DNA from: Limnoperna fortunei
Taxonomy: Eukaryota; Mollusca; Bivalvia; Mytilida; Modiolidae
DNA length: 64,000 bases
Assembly (NCBI GenBank): GCA_944474755.1
Contig: OX104122.1
Span: 6,349,223 to 6,413,222, forward strand
Direction of reading: 5' to 3'
Shown: one piece after another, positions 47,501-62,500 of the stretch
How positions within the stretch are numbered: the stretch's first letter is position 1
Layout of the letters: the number at the start of each line of letters is the position of its first letter
Position numbers and translations under genes: made by a program
Notes under the pieces: generated by a model
What the model was told of the DNA's origin: nothing
Databases searched by the model: none
The model's input: the letters and a program-made list of their open reading frames with translations, nothing else

Positions 47501-50500
47501 TTGTCTACAGGTACACACATTTACAGTTCACACGGCTTATCTGTCTTTTTATCTACAGGTACACACATGGTAACAGTTCACATTGTTTATCTGTCTTTAT
47601 ATCTACAGGTACACACAGTAACAGTTCACACAGCTTATCTATCTTTATATCTGCAGGTACACACAGTAACAGTTCACACAGCTTATCTGTCTTTATATCT
47701 ACAGGTACACACAGTTACAGTTCACACGACTTATATATGGCTTTATATCTACAGGTACACACAGAAACAGTTTACAAAGCTTATCTGCCTTTATATCTAC
47801 AGGTACACACATGGTAACAGTTCACATTGTTTATCTGTCTTTATATCTACAGGTACACACAGTAACAGTTCACACGGCTTTTCTGTCTTTTTATCTACAG
47901 GTACACACAGTAACAGTTCACACAGATTATCTGTCTTTATATCTACAGGTACACACAGTAACAGTTCACACAGCTTATCTGTCCTATATCTACAGGTACA
48001 CACAGAAACAGTTTACACAGCTTATCTGTCTTTATATCTACAGGTACACACAGTAACAGTTCACACGGCTTATCTGTCTTTATATCTACAGGTACACACA
48101 GTAACAGTTCACACAGCTTATCTGTCTTTATATCTACAGGTACACACAGTAACAGTTCACACGACTTATATATGGCTTTATATCTACAGGTACACACAGT
48201 AACAGTTCACACGGCTTATCTGTTATTATATCTACAGGTTCACACAGTAACAGTTCACACAGATTATCTGTCTTTATATCTACAGGTACACACAGTAACA
48301 GTTCACACAGCTTATCTGTCTTATATCTACAGGTACACACAGAAACAGTTTACACAGCTTATCTGTCTTTATATCTACAGGTACACAAAGTTACAGTTCA
48401 CACGACTTATATATGGCTTTATATCTGCCGGTACACACAGTAACTGTTCACACGGCTTATCTGTTATTATATCTACAGGTTCACACAGTAACAGTTCACA
48501 CAGATTATCTGTCTTTATTTCTACAGGTACACACAGTAACAGTTCACACAGCTTATCTGTCTTATATCCAGAGGTACAGACAGTAACAGTACACAGCTTA
48601 TCTGTCTTTATATCTACAGGTACACACAGTAACAGTTCACACAGCTTATCTGTCTTTATATCTACAAGTACACACAGTAACAGTTCTCACGGCTTATCTG
48701 TCTTTTTATCTACAGGTACACACAGTAACAGTTCACATTGTTTATATGTCTTTATATCTTCAGGTACACACAGTAACAGTTCACACAGCTTATCTGTCTT
48801 TATATCTACAGGTACACACAGTTACAGTTCACGCAGCTTATCTGTCTTTATATCTACAGGTACACACAGTTACAGTTCACACGGCTTATCTGTCTTTTTG
48901 TCTACAGGTACACACAGTTACAGTTCACACGGCTTATCTGTCTATTTATGTACAGGTACACACAGTAACAGTTCACATTGTTTATCTGTCTTTATATTTA
49001 CAGGTACACACAGTAACAGTTCACACAGATTATCTGTCTTTATATCTACAGGTACACACATTACCAGTTCACACAGCTGATCTGTCTTTACATCTACAGG
49101 TACACACAGTAACAGTTCACACGGCTTATCTGTCTTTATATCTACAGGTACACACAGTAACAGTTCACACAGCTTATCTGTCTTTATATCTACAGGTACA
49201 CACAGTAACAGTTCACACAGCTTATCTGTCTTTATATCTACAGGTACACACAGTAACAGTTCACACGGCTTATCTGTCTTTATATCTACAGGTACACACA
49301 GTAACAGTTCACACAGCTTATCTGTCCTTATATCTACAGGTACACACAGTAACAGTTCACACAGATTATCTGTCTTTATTTCTGCAGGTACACACAGTAA
49401 CAGTTCACACAGCTTATATGTCTTTATATCTACAGGTACACACAGTAACAGTTTACACGGCTTATCTGTCTTTATATCTACAGGTACATACAGTTACAGT
49501 TCACACAGCTTATCTGTCTTTATATCTACAGGTACACACAGTAACAGTTCACATTGTTTATCTGTCTTTATATCTACAGGTACACACAGTAACAGTTCAC
49601 ACAGCTTATCTGTCTTTATATCTACAGGTACACACAGTTACAGTTCACATAGCTTATCTGTTTTTATATCTACAGGTACACACAGTTACAGTTCACACGG
49701 CTTATCTGTCTTTTTATCTACAGGTACACACAGTTACAGTTCACACGGCATATCTGTCTATTTATCTACAGGTACACACAATAACAGTTCACACGGCCTA
49801 TCTGTCTTTATATCTACAGGTACACACAGTATCAGTTCATACGGCCTATCTGTCATTATATCTACAGGTACACACAGTTACAGTTCACACAGCTTATTTG
49901 TCTTTATATCTACAGGTACACACAGTTACAGTTCACACAGCTTATCTGTCTTTATATCTACAGGTACACACAGTTACAGTTCACACAGCTTATTTGTCTT
50001 TATATCTACAGGTACACACAGTTACAGTTCACACAGCTTATCTGTCTTTATATCTACAGGTACACACAGTAACAGTTCACACAGATTATCTGTCTTTATA
50101 TCTGCAGGTACACACAGTAACAGTTCACACAGCTTATATGTCTTTATATCTACAGGTACACACAGTTACAGTCCACACGGCTTATCTGTCTTTTTATCTA
50201 CAGGTACACACAGTAACAGTTCACATTGTTTATCTGTCTTTATATCTGCAGGTACACACAGTAACAGTTCACACAGCTTATATGTCTTTATATCTACAGG
50301 TACACACAGTAACAGTTCACACAGCTTATCTGTCTTTATATCTACAGGTACACACAGTAACAGTTCGCACAGCTTATCTGTCTTTATATCTAGAGGTACA
50401 CACAGTTACAGTTCACACAGCTTATCTGTTTTTATATCTACAGGTACACAGAGTTACAGTTCACACGGCTTATCTGTCTTTTTATCTACAGGTACACACA

Positions 50501-53500
50501 GTTACAGTTCACACGGCTTATCTGTCTATTTATCTACAGGTACACACAATAACAGTTCTCACGGCCTATCTGTCTTTATATTTACAGGTACACACAGTAA
50601 CAGTTCACACAGATTATCTGTCTTTATATCTACAGGTACACACAGTTACAGCTCACACAGCTTATTTGTCTTTATATCTACAGGTACACACAGTAACAGT
50701 TCACACAGCTTATATATCTTTATATCTACAGGTACACACACTTACAGTTCACACGGCTTATCTGTCTTTTTATCTACAGGTACACACAGTAACAGTTCAC
50801 ATTGTTTATCTGTCTTTATATCTACAGGTAAACACAGTAACAGTTCACACAGCTTATTTGTCTTTATATCTACAGGTACACACCGTTACAGTTCACACAG
50901 CTTATCTGTTTTTATATCTACAGGTACACACAGTTACAGTTCACACCGCTTTTCTGTCTTTATATCTACAGTTACACACAGTAACAGTTCACACAGCTTA
51001 TCTGTCTTTATATCTACAGGTACACACAGTAACAGTTCACACAGCTTATCTGTCTTTATATCTACAGGTACACACATTTACAGTTCACACGGCTTATCTG
51101 TCTTTATATCTACAGGTACACACAGTAACTGATCACACGGCTTATCTGTCTTTATATCTACAGGTACACACAGTAACAGTTCACACAGCTTATCTGTCTT
51201 TATATCTACAGGTACACACAGTAACAGTTCACACGACTTATATATGGCTTTATATCTACAGGTACACACAGTAACAGTTCACACGGCTTATCTGTCTTTA
51301 TATCTACAGGTACACACACTAACAGTTCACACAGCTTATCTGTCTTTATATCTACAGGTACAAACAGTAACAGTTCACATGGCTTATCTGTCTTTATATC
51401 TACAGGTACACACAGTAACAGTACACACAGCTTATCTGTCTTTATATCTACAGGTACACACAGTAACAGTTCACACGGCTTATCTGTTATTATATCTAGA
51501 GGTTCACACAGTAACAGTTCACACAGATTATCTGTCTTTATATCGACAGGTACACACAGTAACAGTTCACACAGCTTATCTGTCTTATATCTACAGGTAC
51601 ACACAGAAACAGTTTACACAGCTTATCTGTCTTTATATCTACAGGTACACAAAGTTACAGTTCACACGACTTATATATGGCTTTATATCTGCCGGTACAC
51701 ACAGTAACTGTTCACACGGCTTATCTGTTATTATATCTACAGGTTCACACAGTAACAGTTCACACAGATTATCTGTCTTTATATCTACAGGTACACACAG
51801 TAACAGTTCACACAGCTTATCTGTCTTATATCCAGAGGTACAGACAGTAACAGTTCACACAGCTTATCTGTCTTTATATCTACAGGTACACACAGTAACA
51901 GTTCACACAGCTTATCTGTCTTTATATCTACAGGTACACACAGTAACAGTAAACACAGCTCATCTGTCTTTATATCTACAGGTACAAACAGTAACAGTTC
52001 ACATGGCTTATCTGTCTTATATCTACAGGTACACACAGTAACAGTTCACACGGCTTATCTGTCTTTATATCTACAGGAACACACAGTAACAGTTCACACA
52101 GCTTATCTGTCCTTATATCTACAGGTACACACAGTAACAGTTCACACAGATTATCTGTCTTTATTTCTGCAGGTACACACAGTAACAGCTCACACAGCTT
52201 ATATGTCTTTATATCTACAGGTACACACAGTAACAGTTCACGTTGTTTATCTGTCTTTATATCTACAGGTACACACAGTAACAGTTCACACAGCTTATTT
52301 GTCTTTATATCTACGGGTACACACCGTTACAGTTCACACAGCTTATCTGTTTTTATATCTACAGGTACACACAGTTACAGTTCACACGGCTTTTCTGTCT
52401 TTATATCTACAGGTACACACAGTAACAGTTCACACAGCTTATCTGTCTTTATATCTACAGGTACACACAGTAACAGTTCACACAGCTTATCTGTCTTTAT
52501 ATCTACAGGTACACACATTTACAGTTCACACGGCTTATCTGTCTTTATATCTACAGGTACACACAGTAACTGATCACACGGCTTATCTGTCTTTATATCT
52601 ACAGGTACACACAGTAACAGTTCACACAGCTTATCTGTCTTTATATCTACAGGTACACACATTAACAGTTCACACGACTTATATATGGCTTTATATCTAC
52701 AGGTACACACAGTAACAGTTCACACGGATTATCTGTCTTTATATCTACAGGTACACACAGTAACAGTTCACACAGCTTATCTGTCTTTATATCTACAGGT
52801 ACAAACAGTAACAGTTCACATGGCTTATCTGTCTTTATATCTACAGGTACACACAGTAACAGTTCACACGGCTTATCTGTCTTTATATCTACAGGTACAC
52901 ACAGTAACAGTACACACAGCTTATCTGTCTTTTTATCTACAGGTACACACAGTAACAGTTCACACGACTTATATATGGCTTTATATCTACAGGTACACAC
53001 AGTTACAGTTCACACAGCTTATCTGTCTTTATATCTACAGGTACACACAGTAACAGTTCACATTGTTTATCTGTCTTTATATCTACAGGTACACACAGTA
53101 ACAGTTCACACAGCTTATCTGTCTTTATATCTACAGGTACGCACAGTTACAGTTCACATAGCTTATCTGTTTTTATATCTACAGGTACACACAGTTACAG
53201 TTCATACGGCTTATCTGTCTTTATATCTACAGGTACACACAGTTACAGTTCACACGGCATATCAGTCTATTTATCTACAGGTACACACAATAACAGTTCA
53301 CACGGCCTATCTGTCTTTATATCTACAGGTACACACAGTATCAGTTCATCCGTCCTATCTGTCTTTATAACTACAGGTAGACACAGTTACAGTTCACACA
53401 GCTTATTTGTCTTTATATCTACAGGTACACACTGTTAGAGTTCACACAGCTTATCTGTCTTTATATCTACAGGTACACACAGTAACAGTTCACACAGATT

Positions 53501-56500
53501 ATCTGTCTTTATATCTGCAGGTACACACAGTAACAGTTCACACAGCTTATATGTCTTTATATCTACAGGTACACACAGTTAAAGTCCACACGGCTTATCT
53601 GTCTTTTTATCTACAGGTACACACAGTAACAGTTCACATTGTTTATCTGTCTTTATATCTGCAGGTACACACAGTAACAGTTCACACAGCTTATATGTCT
53701 TTATATCTACAGGTACACACAGTAACAGTTCACACAGCTTATCTGTCTTTATATCTACAGGTACACACAGTAACAGTTCACACAGCTTATCTGTCTTTAT
53801 ATCTACAGGTACACACATTTACAGTTCACACGGCTTATCTGTCTTTATATCTACAGGTACACACAGTAACTGATCACACGGCTTATCTGTCTTTATATCT
53901 ACAGGTACACACAGTAACAGTTCACACAGCTTATCTGTCTTTATATCTACAGGTACACACATTAACAGTTCACACGACTTATATATGGCTTTATATCTAC
54001 AGGTACACACAGTAACAGTTCACACGGATTATCTGTCTTTATATCTACAGGTACACACAGTAACAGTTCACACAGCTTATCTGTCTTTATATCTACAGGT
54101 ACAAACAGTAACAGTTCACATGGCTTATCTGTCTTTATATCTACAGGTACACACAGTAACAGTTCACACGGCTTATCTGTCTTTATATCTACAGGTACAC
54201 ACAGTAACAGTACACACAGCTTATCTGTCTTTTTATCTACAGGTACACACAGTAACAGTTCACACGACTTATATATGGATTTATATCTACAGGTACACAC
54301 AGTTACAGTTCACACAGCTTATCTGTCTTTATATCTACAGGTACACACAGTAACAGTTCACATTGTTTATCTGTCTTTATATCTACAGGTACACACAGTA
54401 ACAGTTCACACAGCTTATCTGTCTTTATATCTACAGGTACACACAGTTACAGTTCACATAGCTTATCTGTCTTTATATCTACAGGTACACACAGTTACAG
54501 TTCATACGGCTTATCTGTCTTTTTATCTACAGGTACACACAGTTACAGTTCACACGGCATATCAGTCTATTTATCTACAGGTACACACAATAACAGTTCA
54601 CACGGCCTATCTGTCTTTATATCTACAGGTACACACAGTATCAGTTCATCCGTCCTATCTGTCTTTATAACTACAGGTAGACACAGTTACAGTTCACACA
54701 GCTTATTTGTCTTTATATCTACAGGTACACACTGTTAGAGTTCACACAGCTTATCTGTCTTTATATCTACAGGTACACACAGTAACAGTTCACACAGATT
54801 ATCTGTCTTTATATCTGCAGGTACACACAGTAACAGTTCACACAGCTTATATGTCTTTATATCTACAGGTACACACAATAACAGTTCACACGGCCTATCT
54901 GTCTTTATATCTACAGGTACACACAGTATCAGTTCATCCGTCCTATCTGTCTTTATAACTACAGGTAGACACAGTTACAGTTCACACAGCTTATTTGTCT
55001 TTATATCTACAGGTACACACTGTTAGAGTTCCCACAGCTTATCTGTCTTTATATCTACAGGTACACACAGTAACAGTTCACACAGATTATCTGTCTTTAT
55101 ATCTGCAGGTACACACAGTAACAGTTCACACAGCTTATATGTCTTTATATCTACAGGTACACACAGTTAAAGTCCACACGGCTTATCTGTCTTTTTATCT
55201 ACAGGTACACACAGTAACAGTTCACATTGTTTATCTGTCTTTATATCTGCAGGTACACACAGTAACAGTTCACACAGCTTATATGTCTTTATATCTACAG
55301 GTACACACAGTAACAGTTCACACAGCTTATCTGTCTTTATATCTACAGGTACACACAGTAACAGTTCACACAGCTTATCTGTCTTTATATCTACAGGTAC
55401 ACACATTTACAGTTCACACGGCTTATCTGTCTTTATATCTACAGGTACACACAGTAACTGATCACACGGCTTATCTGTCTTTATATCTACAGGTACACAC
55501 AGTAACAGTTCACACAGCTTATCTGTCTTTATATCTACAGGTACACACATTAACAGTTCACACGACTTATATATGGCTTTATATCTACAGGTACACACAG
55601 TAACAGTTCACACGGATTATCTGTCTTTATATCTACAGGTACACACAGTAACAGTTCACACAGCTTATCTGTCTTTATATCTACAGGTACACACATTAAC
55701 AGTTCACACGACTTATATATGGCTTTATATCTACAGGTACACACAGTAACAGTTCACACGGATTATCTGTCTTTATATCTACAGGTACACACAGTAACAG
55801 TTCACACAGCTTATCTGTCTTTATATCTACAGGTACACACATTTACAGTTCACATGGCTTATCTGTCTTTATATCTACAGGTACACACAGTAACAGTTCA
55901 CACGGCTTATCTGTCTTTATATCTACAGGTACACACAGTAACAGTACACACAGCTTATCTGTCTTTTTATCTACAGGTACACACAGTAACAGTTCACACG
56001 ACTTATATATGGCTTTATATCTACAGGTACACACAGTTACAGTTCACACAGCTTATCTGTCTTTATATCTACAGGTACACACAGTAACAGTTCACATTGT
56101 TTATCTGTCTTTATATCTACAGGTACACACAGTAACAGTTCACACAGCTTATCTGTCTTTATATCTACAGGTACGCACAGTTACAGTTCACATAGCTTAT
56201 CTGTTTTTATATCTACAGGTACACACAGTTACAGTTCATACGGCTTATCTGTCTTTTTATCTACAGGTACACACAGTTACAGTTCACACGGCATATCAGT
56301 CTATTTATCTACAGGTACACACAATAACAGTTCACACGGCCTATCTGTCTTTATATCTACAGGTACACACAGTATCAGTTCATCCGTCCTATCTGTCTTT
56401 ATAACTACAGGTAGACACAGTTACAGTTCACACAGCTTATTTGTCTTTATATCTACAGGTACACACTGTTAGAGTTCACACAGCTTATCTGTCTTTATAT

Positions 56501-59500
56501 CTACAGGTACACACAGTAACAGTTCACACAGATTATCTGTCTTTATATCTGCAGGTACACACAGTAACAGTTCACACAGCTTATATGTCTTTATATCTAC
56601 AGGTACACACAGTTAAAGTCCACACGGCTTATCTGTCTTTTTATCTACAGGTACACACAGTAACAGTTCACATTGTTTATCTGTCTTTATATCTGCAGGT
56701 ACACACAGTAACAGTTCACACAGCTTATATGTCTTTATATCTACAGGTACACACAGTAACAGTTCACACAGCTTATCTGTCTTTATATCTACAGGTACAC
56801 ACAGTAACAGTTCACACAACTTATCTGTCTTTATATCTAGAGGTACACACAGTTACAGTTCACACAGCTTATCTGTTTTTATATCTACAGGTACACAGAG
56901 TTACAGTTCACACGGCTTATCTGTCTTTTTATCTACAGGTACACACAGTTACAGTTCACACGGCTTATCTGTCTATTTATCTACAGGTACACACAATAAC
57001 AGTTCTCACGGCCTATCTGTCTTTATATTTACAGGTACACACAGTAACAGTTCACACAGATTATCTGTCTTTATATCTACAGGTACACACAGTTACAGCT
57101 CACACAGCTTATTTGTCTTTATATCTACAGGTACACACAGTTACAGTTCACACAGCTTATCTGTCTTTATATCTACAGGTACACACAGTAACAGTTCACA
57201 CAGATTATATGTCTTTATATCTGCAGGTACACACAGTAACAGTTCACACAGCTTATATATCTTTATATCTACAGGTACACACAGTTACAGTTCACACGGC
57301 TTATCTGTCTTTTTATCTACAGGTACACACAGTAACAGTTCACATTGTTTATCTGTCTTTATATCTACAGGTAAACACAGTTACAGTTCACACAGCTTAT
57401 TTGTCTTTATATCTACAGGTACACACCGTTACAGTTCACACAGCTTATCTGTTTTTATATCTACAGGTACACACAGTTACAGTTCACACGGCTTTTCTGT
57501 CTTTATATCTACAGGTACACACAGTAACAGTTCACACAGCTTATCTATCTTTATATCTACAGGTACACACAGTAACAGTTCACACAGCTTATCTGTCTTT
57601 ATATCTACAGGTACACACATTTACTGTTCACACGGCTTATCTGTCTTTATATCTACAGGTACACACAGTAACTGATCACACGGCTTATCTGTCTTTATAT
57701 CTACAGGTACACACAGTAACAGTTCACACAGCTTATCTGTCTTTATATCTACAGGTACACACAGTAACAGTTCACACGACTTATATATGGCTTTTTATCT
57801 ACAGGTACACACAGTAACAGTTCACACAGCTTATCTGTCTTTATATCTACAGGTACAAACAGTAACAGTTCACATGGCTTATCTGTCTTTATATCTACAG
57901 GTACACACAGTAACAGTTCACACGGCTTATCTGGCTTTATATCTACAGGTACACACAGTAACAGTACACACAGCTTATCTGTCTTTATATCTACAGGTAC
58001 ACACAGTAACAGTTCACACGACTTATATATGGCTTTATATCTACAGGTACACACAGTAACAGTTCACACGGCTTATCTGTTATTATATCTAGAGGTTCAC
58101 ACAGTAACAGTTCACACAGATTATCTGTCTTTATATCGACAGGTACACACAGTAACAGTTCACACAGCTTATCTGTCTTATATCTACAGGTACACACAGA
58201 AACAGTTTACACAGCTTATCTGTCTTTATATCTACAGGTACACAAAGTTACAGTTCACACGACTTATATATGGCTTTATATCTGCCGGTACACACAGTAA
58301 CTGTTCACACGGCTTATCTGTTATTATATCTACACGTTCACACAGTAACAGTTCACACAGATTATCTGTCTTTATATCTACAGGCACACACAGTAACAGT
58401 TCACACAGCTTATCTGTCTTATATCCAGAGGTACAGACAGTAACAGTTCACACAGCTTATCTGTCTTTATATCTACAGGTACACACAGTAACAGTTCACA
58501 CAGCTTGTCTGTCTTTATATCTACAGGTACACACAGTAACAGTTCACACAGCTCATCTGTCTTTATATCTACAGGTACAAACAGTAACAGTTCACATGGC
58601 TTATCTGTCTTATATCTACAGGTACACACAGTAACAGTTCACACGGCTTATCTGTCTTTATATCTACAGGAACACACAGTAACAGTTCACACAGCTTATC
58701 TGTCCTTATATCTACAGGTACACATAGTAACAGTTCACACAGATTATCTGTCTTTATTTCTGCAGGTACACACAGTAACAGTTCACACAGCTTATATGTC
58801 TTTATATCTACAGGTACACACAGTAACAGTTCACATTGTTTATCTGTCTTTATATCTACAGGTACACACAGTAACAGTTCACACAGCTTATTTGTCTTTA
58901 TATCTACAGGTACACACAGTAACAGTTCACACAGCTTATCTGTCTTTATATCTACAGGTACACACAGTAACAGTTCACACAGCTTATCTGTCTTTATATC
59001 TACAGGTAAACACATTTACAGTTCACACGGCTTATCTGTCTTTATATCTACAGGTACACACAGTAACTGATCACACGGCTTATCTGTCTTTATATCTACA
59101 GGTACACACAGTAACAGTTCACACAGCTTATCTGTCTTTATATCTACAGGTACACACAGTAACAGTTCACACGACTTATATATGGCTTTATATCTACAGG
59201 TACACACAGTAACAGTTCACACGGCTTATCTGTCTTTATATCTACAGGTACACACAGTAACGGTTCACACAGCTTATCTGTCTTTATATCTACAGGTACA
59301 AACAGTAACAGTTCACATGGCTTATCTGTCTTTATATCTACAGGTACACACAGTAACAGTTCACACGGCTTATCTGTCTTTATATCTACAGGTACACACA
59401 GTAACAGTACACACAGCTTATCTGTCTTTATATCTACAGGTACACACAGTAACAGTTCACACGACTTATATATGGCTTTATATCTACAGGTACACACAGT

Positions 59501-62500
59501 AACAGTTCACACGGCTTATCTGTTATTATATCTAGAGGTTCACACAGTAACAGTTCACACAGATTATCTGTCTTTATATCGACAGGTACACACAGTAACA
59601 GTTCACACAGCTTATCTGTCTTATATCTACAGGTACACACAGAAACAGTTTACACAGCTTATCTGTCTTTATATCTACAGGTACACAAAGTTACAGTTCA
59701 CACGACTTATATATGGCTTTATATCTGCCGGTACACACAGTAACTGTTCACACGGCTTATCTGTTATTATATCTACAGGTACACACAGTAACAGTTCACA
59801 CAGCTTATCTGTCTTTATATCTACAGGTACACACAGTAACAGTTCACACAGCTTATCTGTCTTATATCCAGAGGTACAGACAGTAACAGTTCACACAGCT
59901 TATCTGTCTTTATATCTACAGGTACACACAGTAACAGTTCACACAGCTTATCTGTCTTTATATCTACAGGTACACACAGTAACAGTTCACACAGCTCATC
60001 TGTCTTTATATCTACAGGTACAAACAGTAACAGTTCACATGGCTTATCTGTCTTATATCTACAGGTACACACAGTAAAAGTTCACACGGCTTATCTGTCT
60101 TTATATCTACAGGAACAAACAGTAACAGTTCACACAGCTTATCTGTCCTTATATCTACAGGTAAACACAGTAACAGTTCACACAGATTATCCCTGTCTTT
60201 ATTTCTGCAGGTACACACAGTAACAGTTCACACAGCTTATATGTCTCTATATCTACAGGTACACACAGTAACAGTTCACACGGCTTATCTGTCTTTATAT
60301 CTACAGGTACACACAGTTACAGTTCACACAGCTTATCTGTCTTTATATCTACAGGTACACACAGTAACAGTTCACATTGTTTATCTGTCTTTATATCTAC
60401 AGGTACACACAGTAACTGTTCACACAGCTTATCTGTCTTTATATCTGCCGGTACACACAGTAACTGTTCACACGGCTTATCTGTTATTATATCTACACGT
60501 TCACACAGTAACAGTTCACACAGATTATATGTCTTTATATCTACAGGTACACACAGTAACAGTTCACACAGCTTATCTGTCTTATATCCAGAGGTACAGA
60601 CAGTAACAGTTCACACAGCTTATCTGTCTTTATATCTACAGGTACACACAGTAACAGTTCACACAGCTTGTCTGTCTTTATATCTACAGGTACACACAGT
60701 AACAGTTGACACAGCTCATCTGTCTTTATATCTACAGGTACAAACAGTAACAGTTCACATGGCTTATCTGTCTTATATCTACAGGTACACACAGTAACAG
60801 TTCACACGGCTTATCTGTCTTTATATCTACAGGAACACACAGTAACAGTTCACACAGCTTATCTGTCCTTATATCTACAGGTACACATAGTAACAGTTCA
60901 CACAGATTATCTGTCTTTATTTCTGCAGGTACACACAGTAACAGTTCACACAGCTTATATGTCTTTATATCTACAGGTACACACAGTAACAGTTCACATT
61001 GTTTATCTGTCTTTATATCTACAGGTACACACAGTAACAGTTCACACAGCTTATTTGTCTTTATATCTACAGGTACACACAGTAACAGTTCACACAGCTT
61101 ATCTGTCTTTATATCTACAGGTACACACAGTAACAGTTCACACAGCTTATCTGTCTTTATATCTACAGGTAAACACATTTACAGTTCACACGGCTTATCT
61201 GTCTTTATATCTACAGGTACACACAGTAACTGATCACACGGCTTATCTGTCTTTATATCTACAGGTACACACAGTAACAGTTCACACAGCTTATCTGTCT
61301 TTATATCTACAGGTACACACAGTAACAGTTCACACGACTTATATATGGCTTTATATCTACAGGTACACACAGTAACAGTTCACACGGCTTATCTGTCTTT
61401 ATATCTACAGGTACACACAGTAACGGTTCACACAGCTTATCTGTCTTTATATCTACAGGTACAAACAGTAACAGTTCACATGGCTTATCTGTCTTTATAT
61501 CTACAGGTACACACAGTAACAGTTCACACGGCTTATCTGTCTTTATATCTACAGGTACACACAGTAACAGTACACACAGCTTATCTGTCTTTATATCTAC
61601 AGGTACACACAGTAACAGTTCACACGACTTATATATGGCTTTATATCTACAGGTACACACAGTAACAGTTCACACGGCTTATCTGTTATTATATCTAGAG
61701 GTTCACACAGTAACAGTTCACACAGATTATCTGTCTTTATATCGACAGGTACACACAGTAACAGTTCACACAGCTTATCTGTCTTATATCTACAGGTACA
61801 CACAGAAACAGTTTACACAGCTTATCTGTCTTTATATCTACAGGTACACAAAGTTACAGTTCACACGACTTATATATGGCTTTATATCTGCCGGTACACA
61901 CAGTAACTGTTCACACGGCTTATCTGTTATTATATCTACAGGTTCACACAGTAACAGTTCACACAGATTATCTGTCTTTATATCTACAGGTACACACAGT
62001 AACAGTTCACACAGCTTATCTGTCTTATATCCAGAGGTACAGACAGTAACAGTTCACACAGCTTATCTGTCTTTATATCTACAGGTACACACAGTAACAG
62101 TTCACACAGCTTATCTGTCTTTATATCTACAGGTACACACAGTAACAGTTCACACAGCTCATCTGTCTTTATATCTACAGGTACAAACAGTAACAGTTCA
62201 CATGGCTTATCTGTCTTATATCTACAGGTACACACAGTAAAAGTTCACACGGCTTATCTGTCTTTATATCTACAGGAACAAACAGTAACAGTTCACACAG
62301 CTTATCTGTCCTTATATCTACAGGTAAACACAGTAACAGTTCACACAGATTATCCCTGTCTTTATTTCTGCAGGTACACACAGTAACAGTTCACACAGCT
62401 TATATGTCTCTATATCTACAGGTACACACAGTAACAGTTCACACGGCTTATCTGTCTTTATATCTACAGGTACACACAGTTACAGTTCACACAGCTTATC

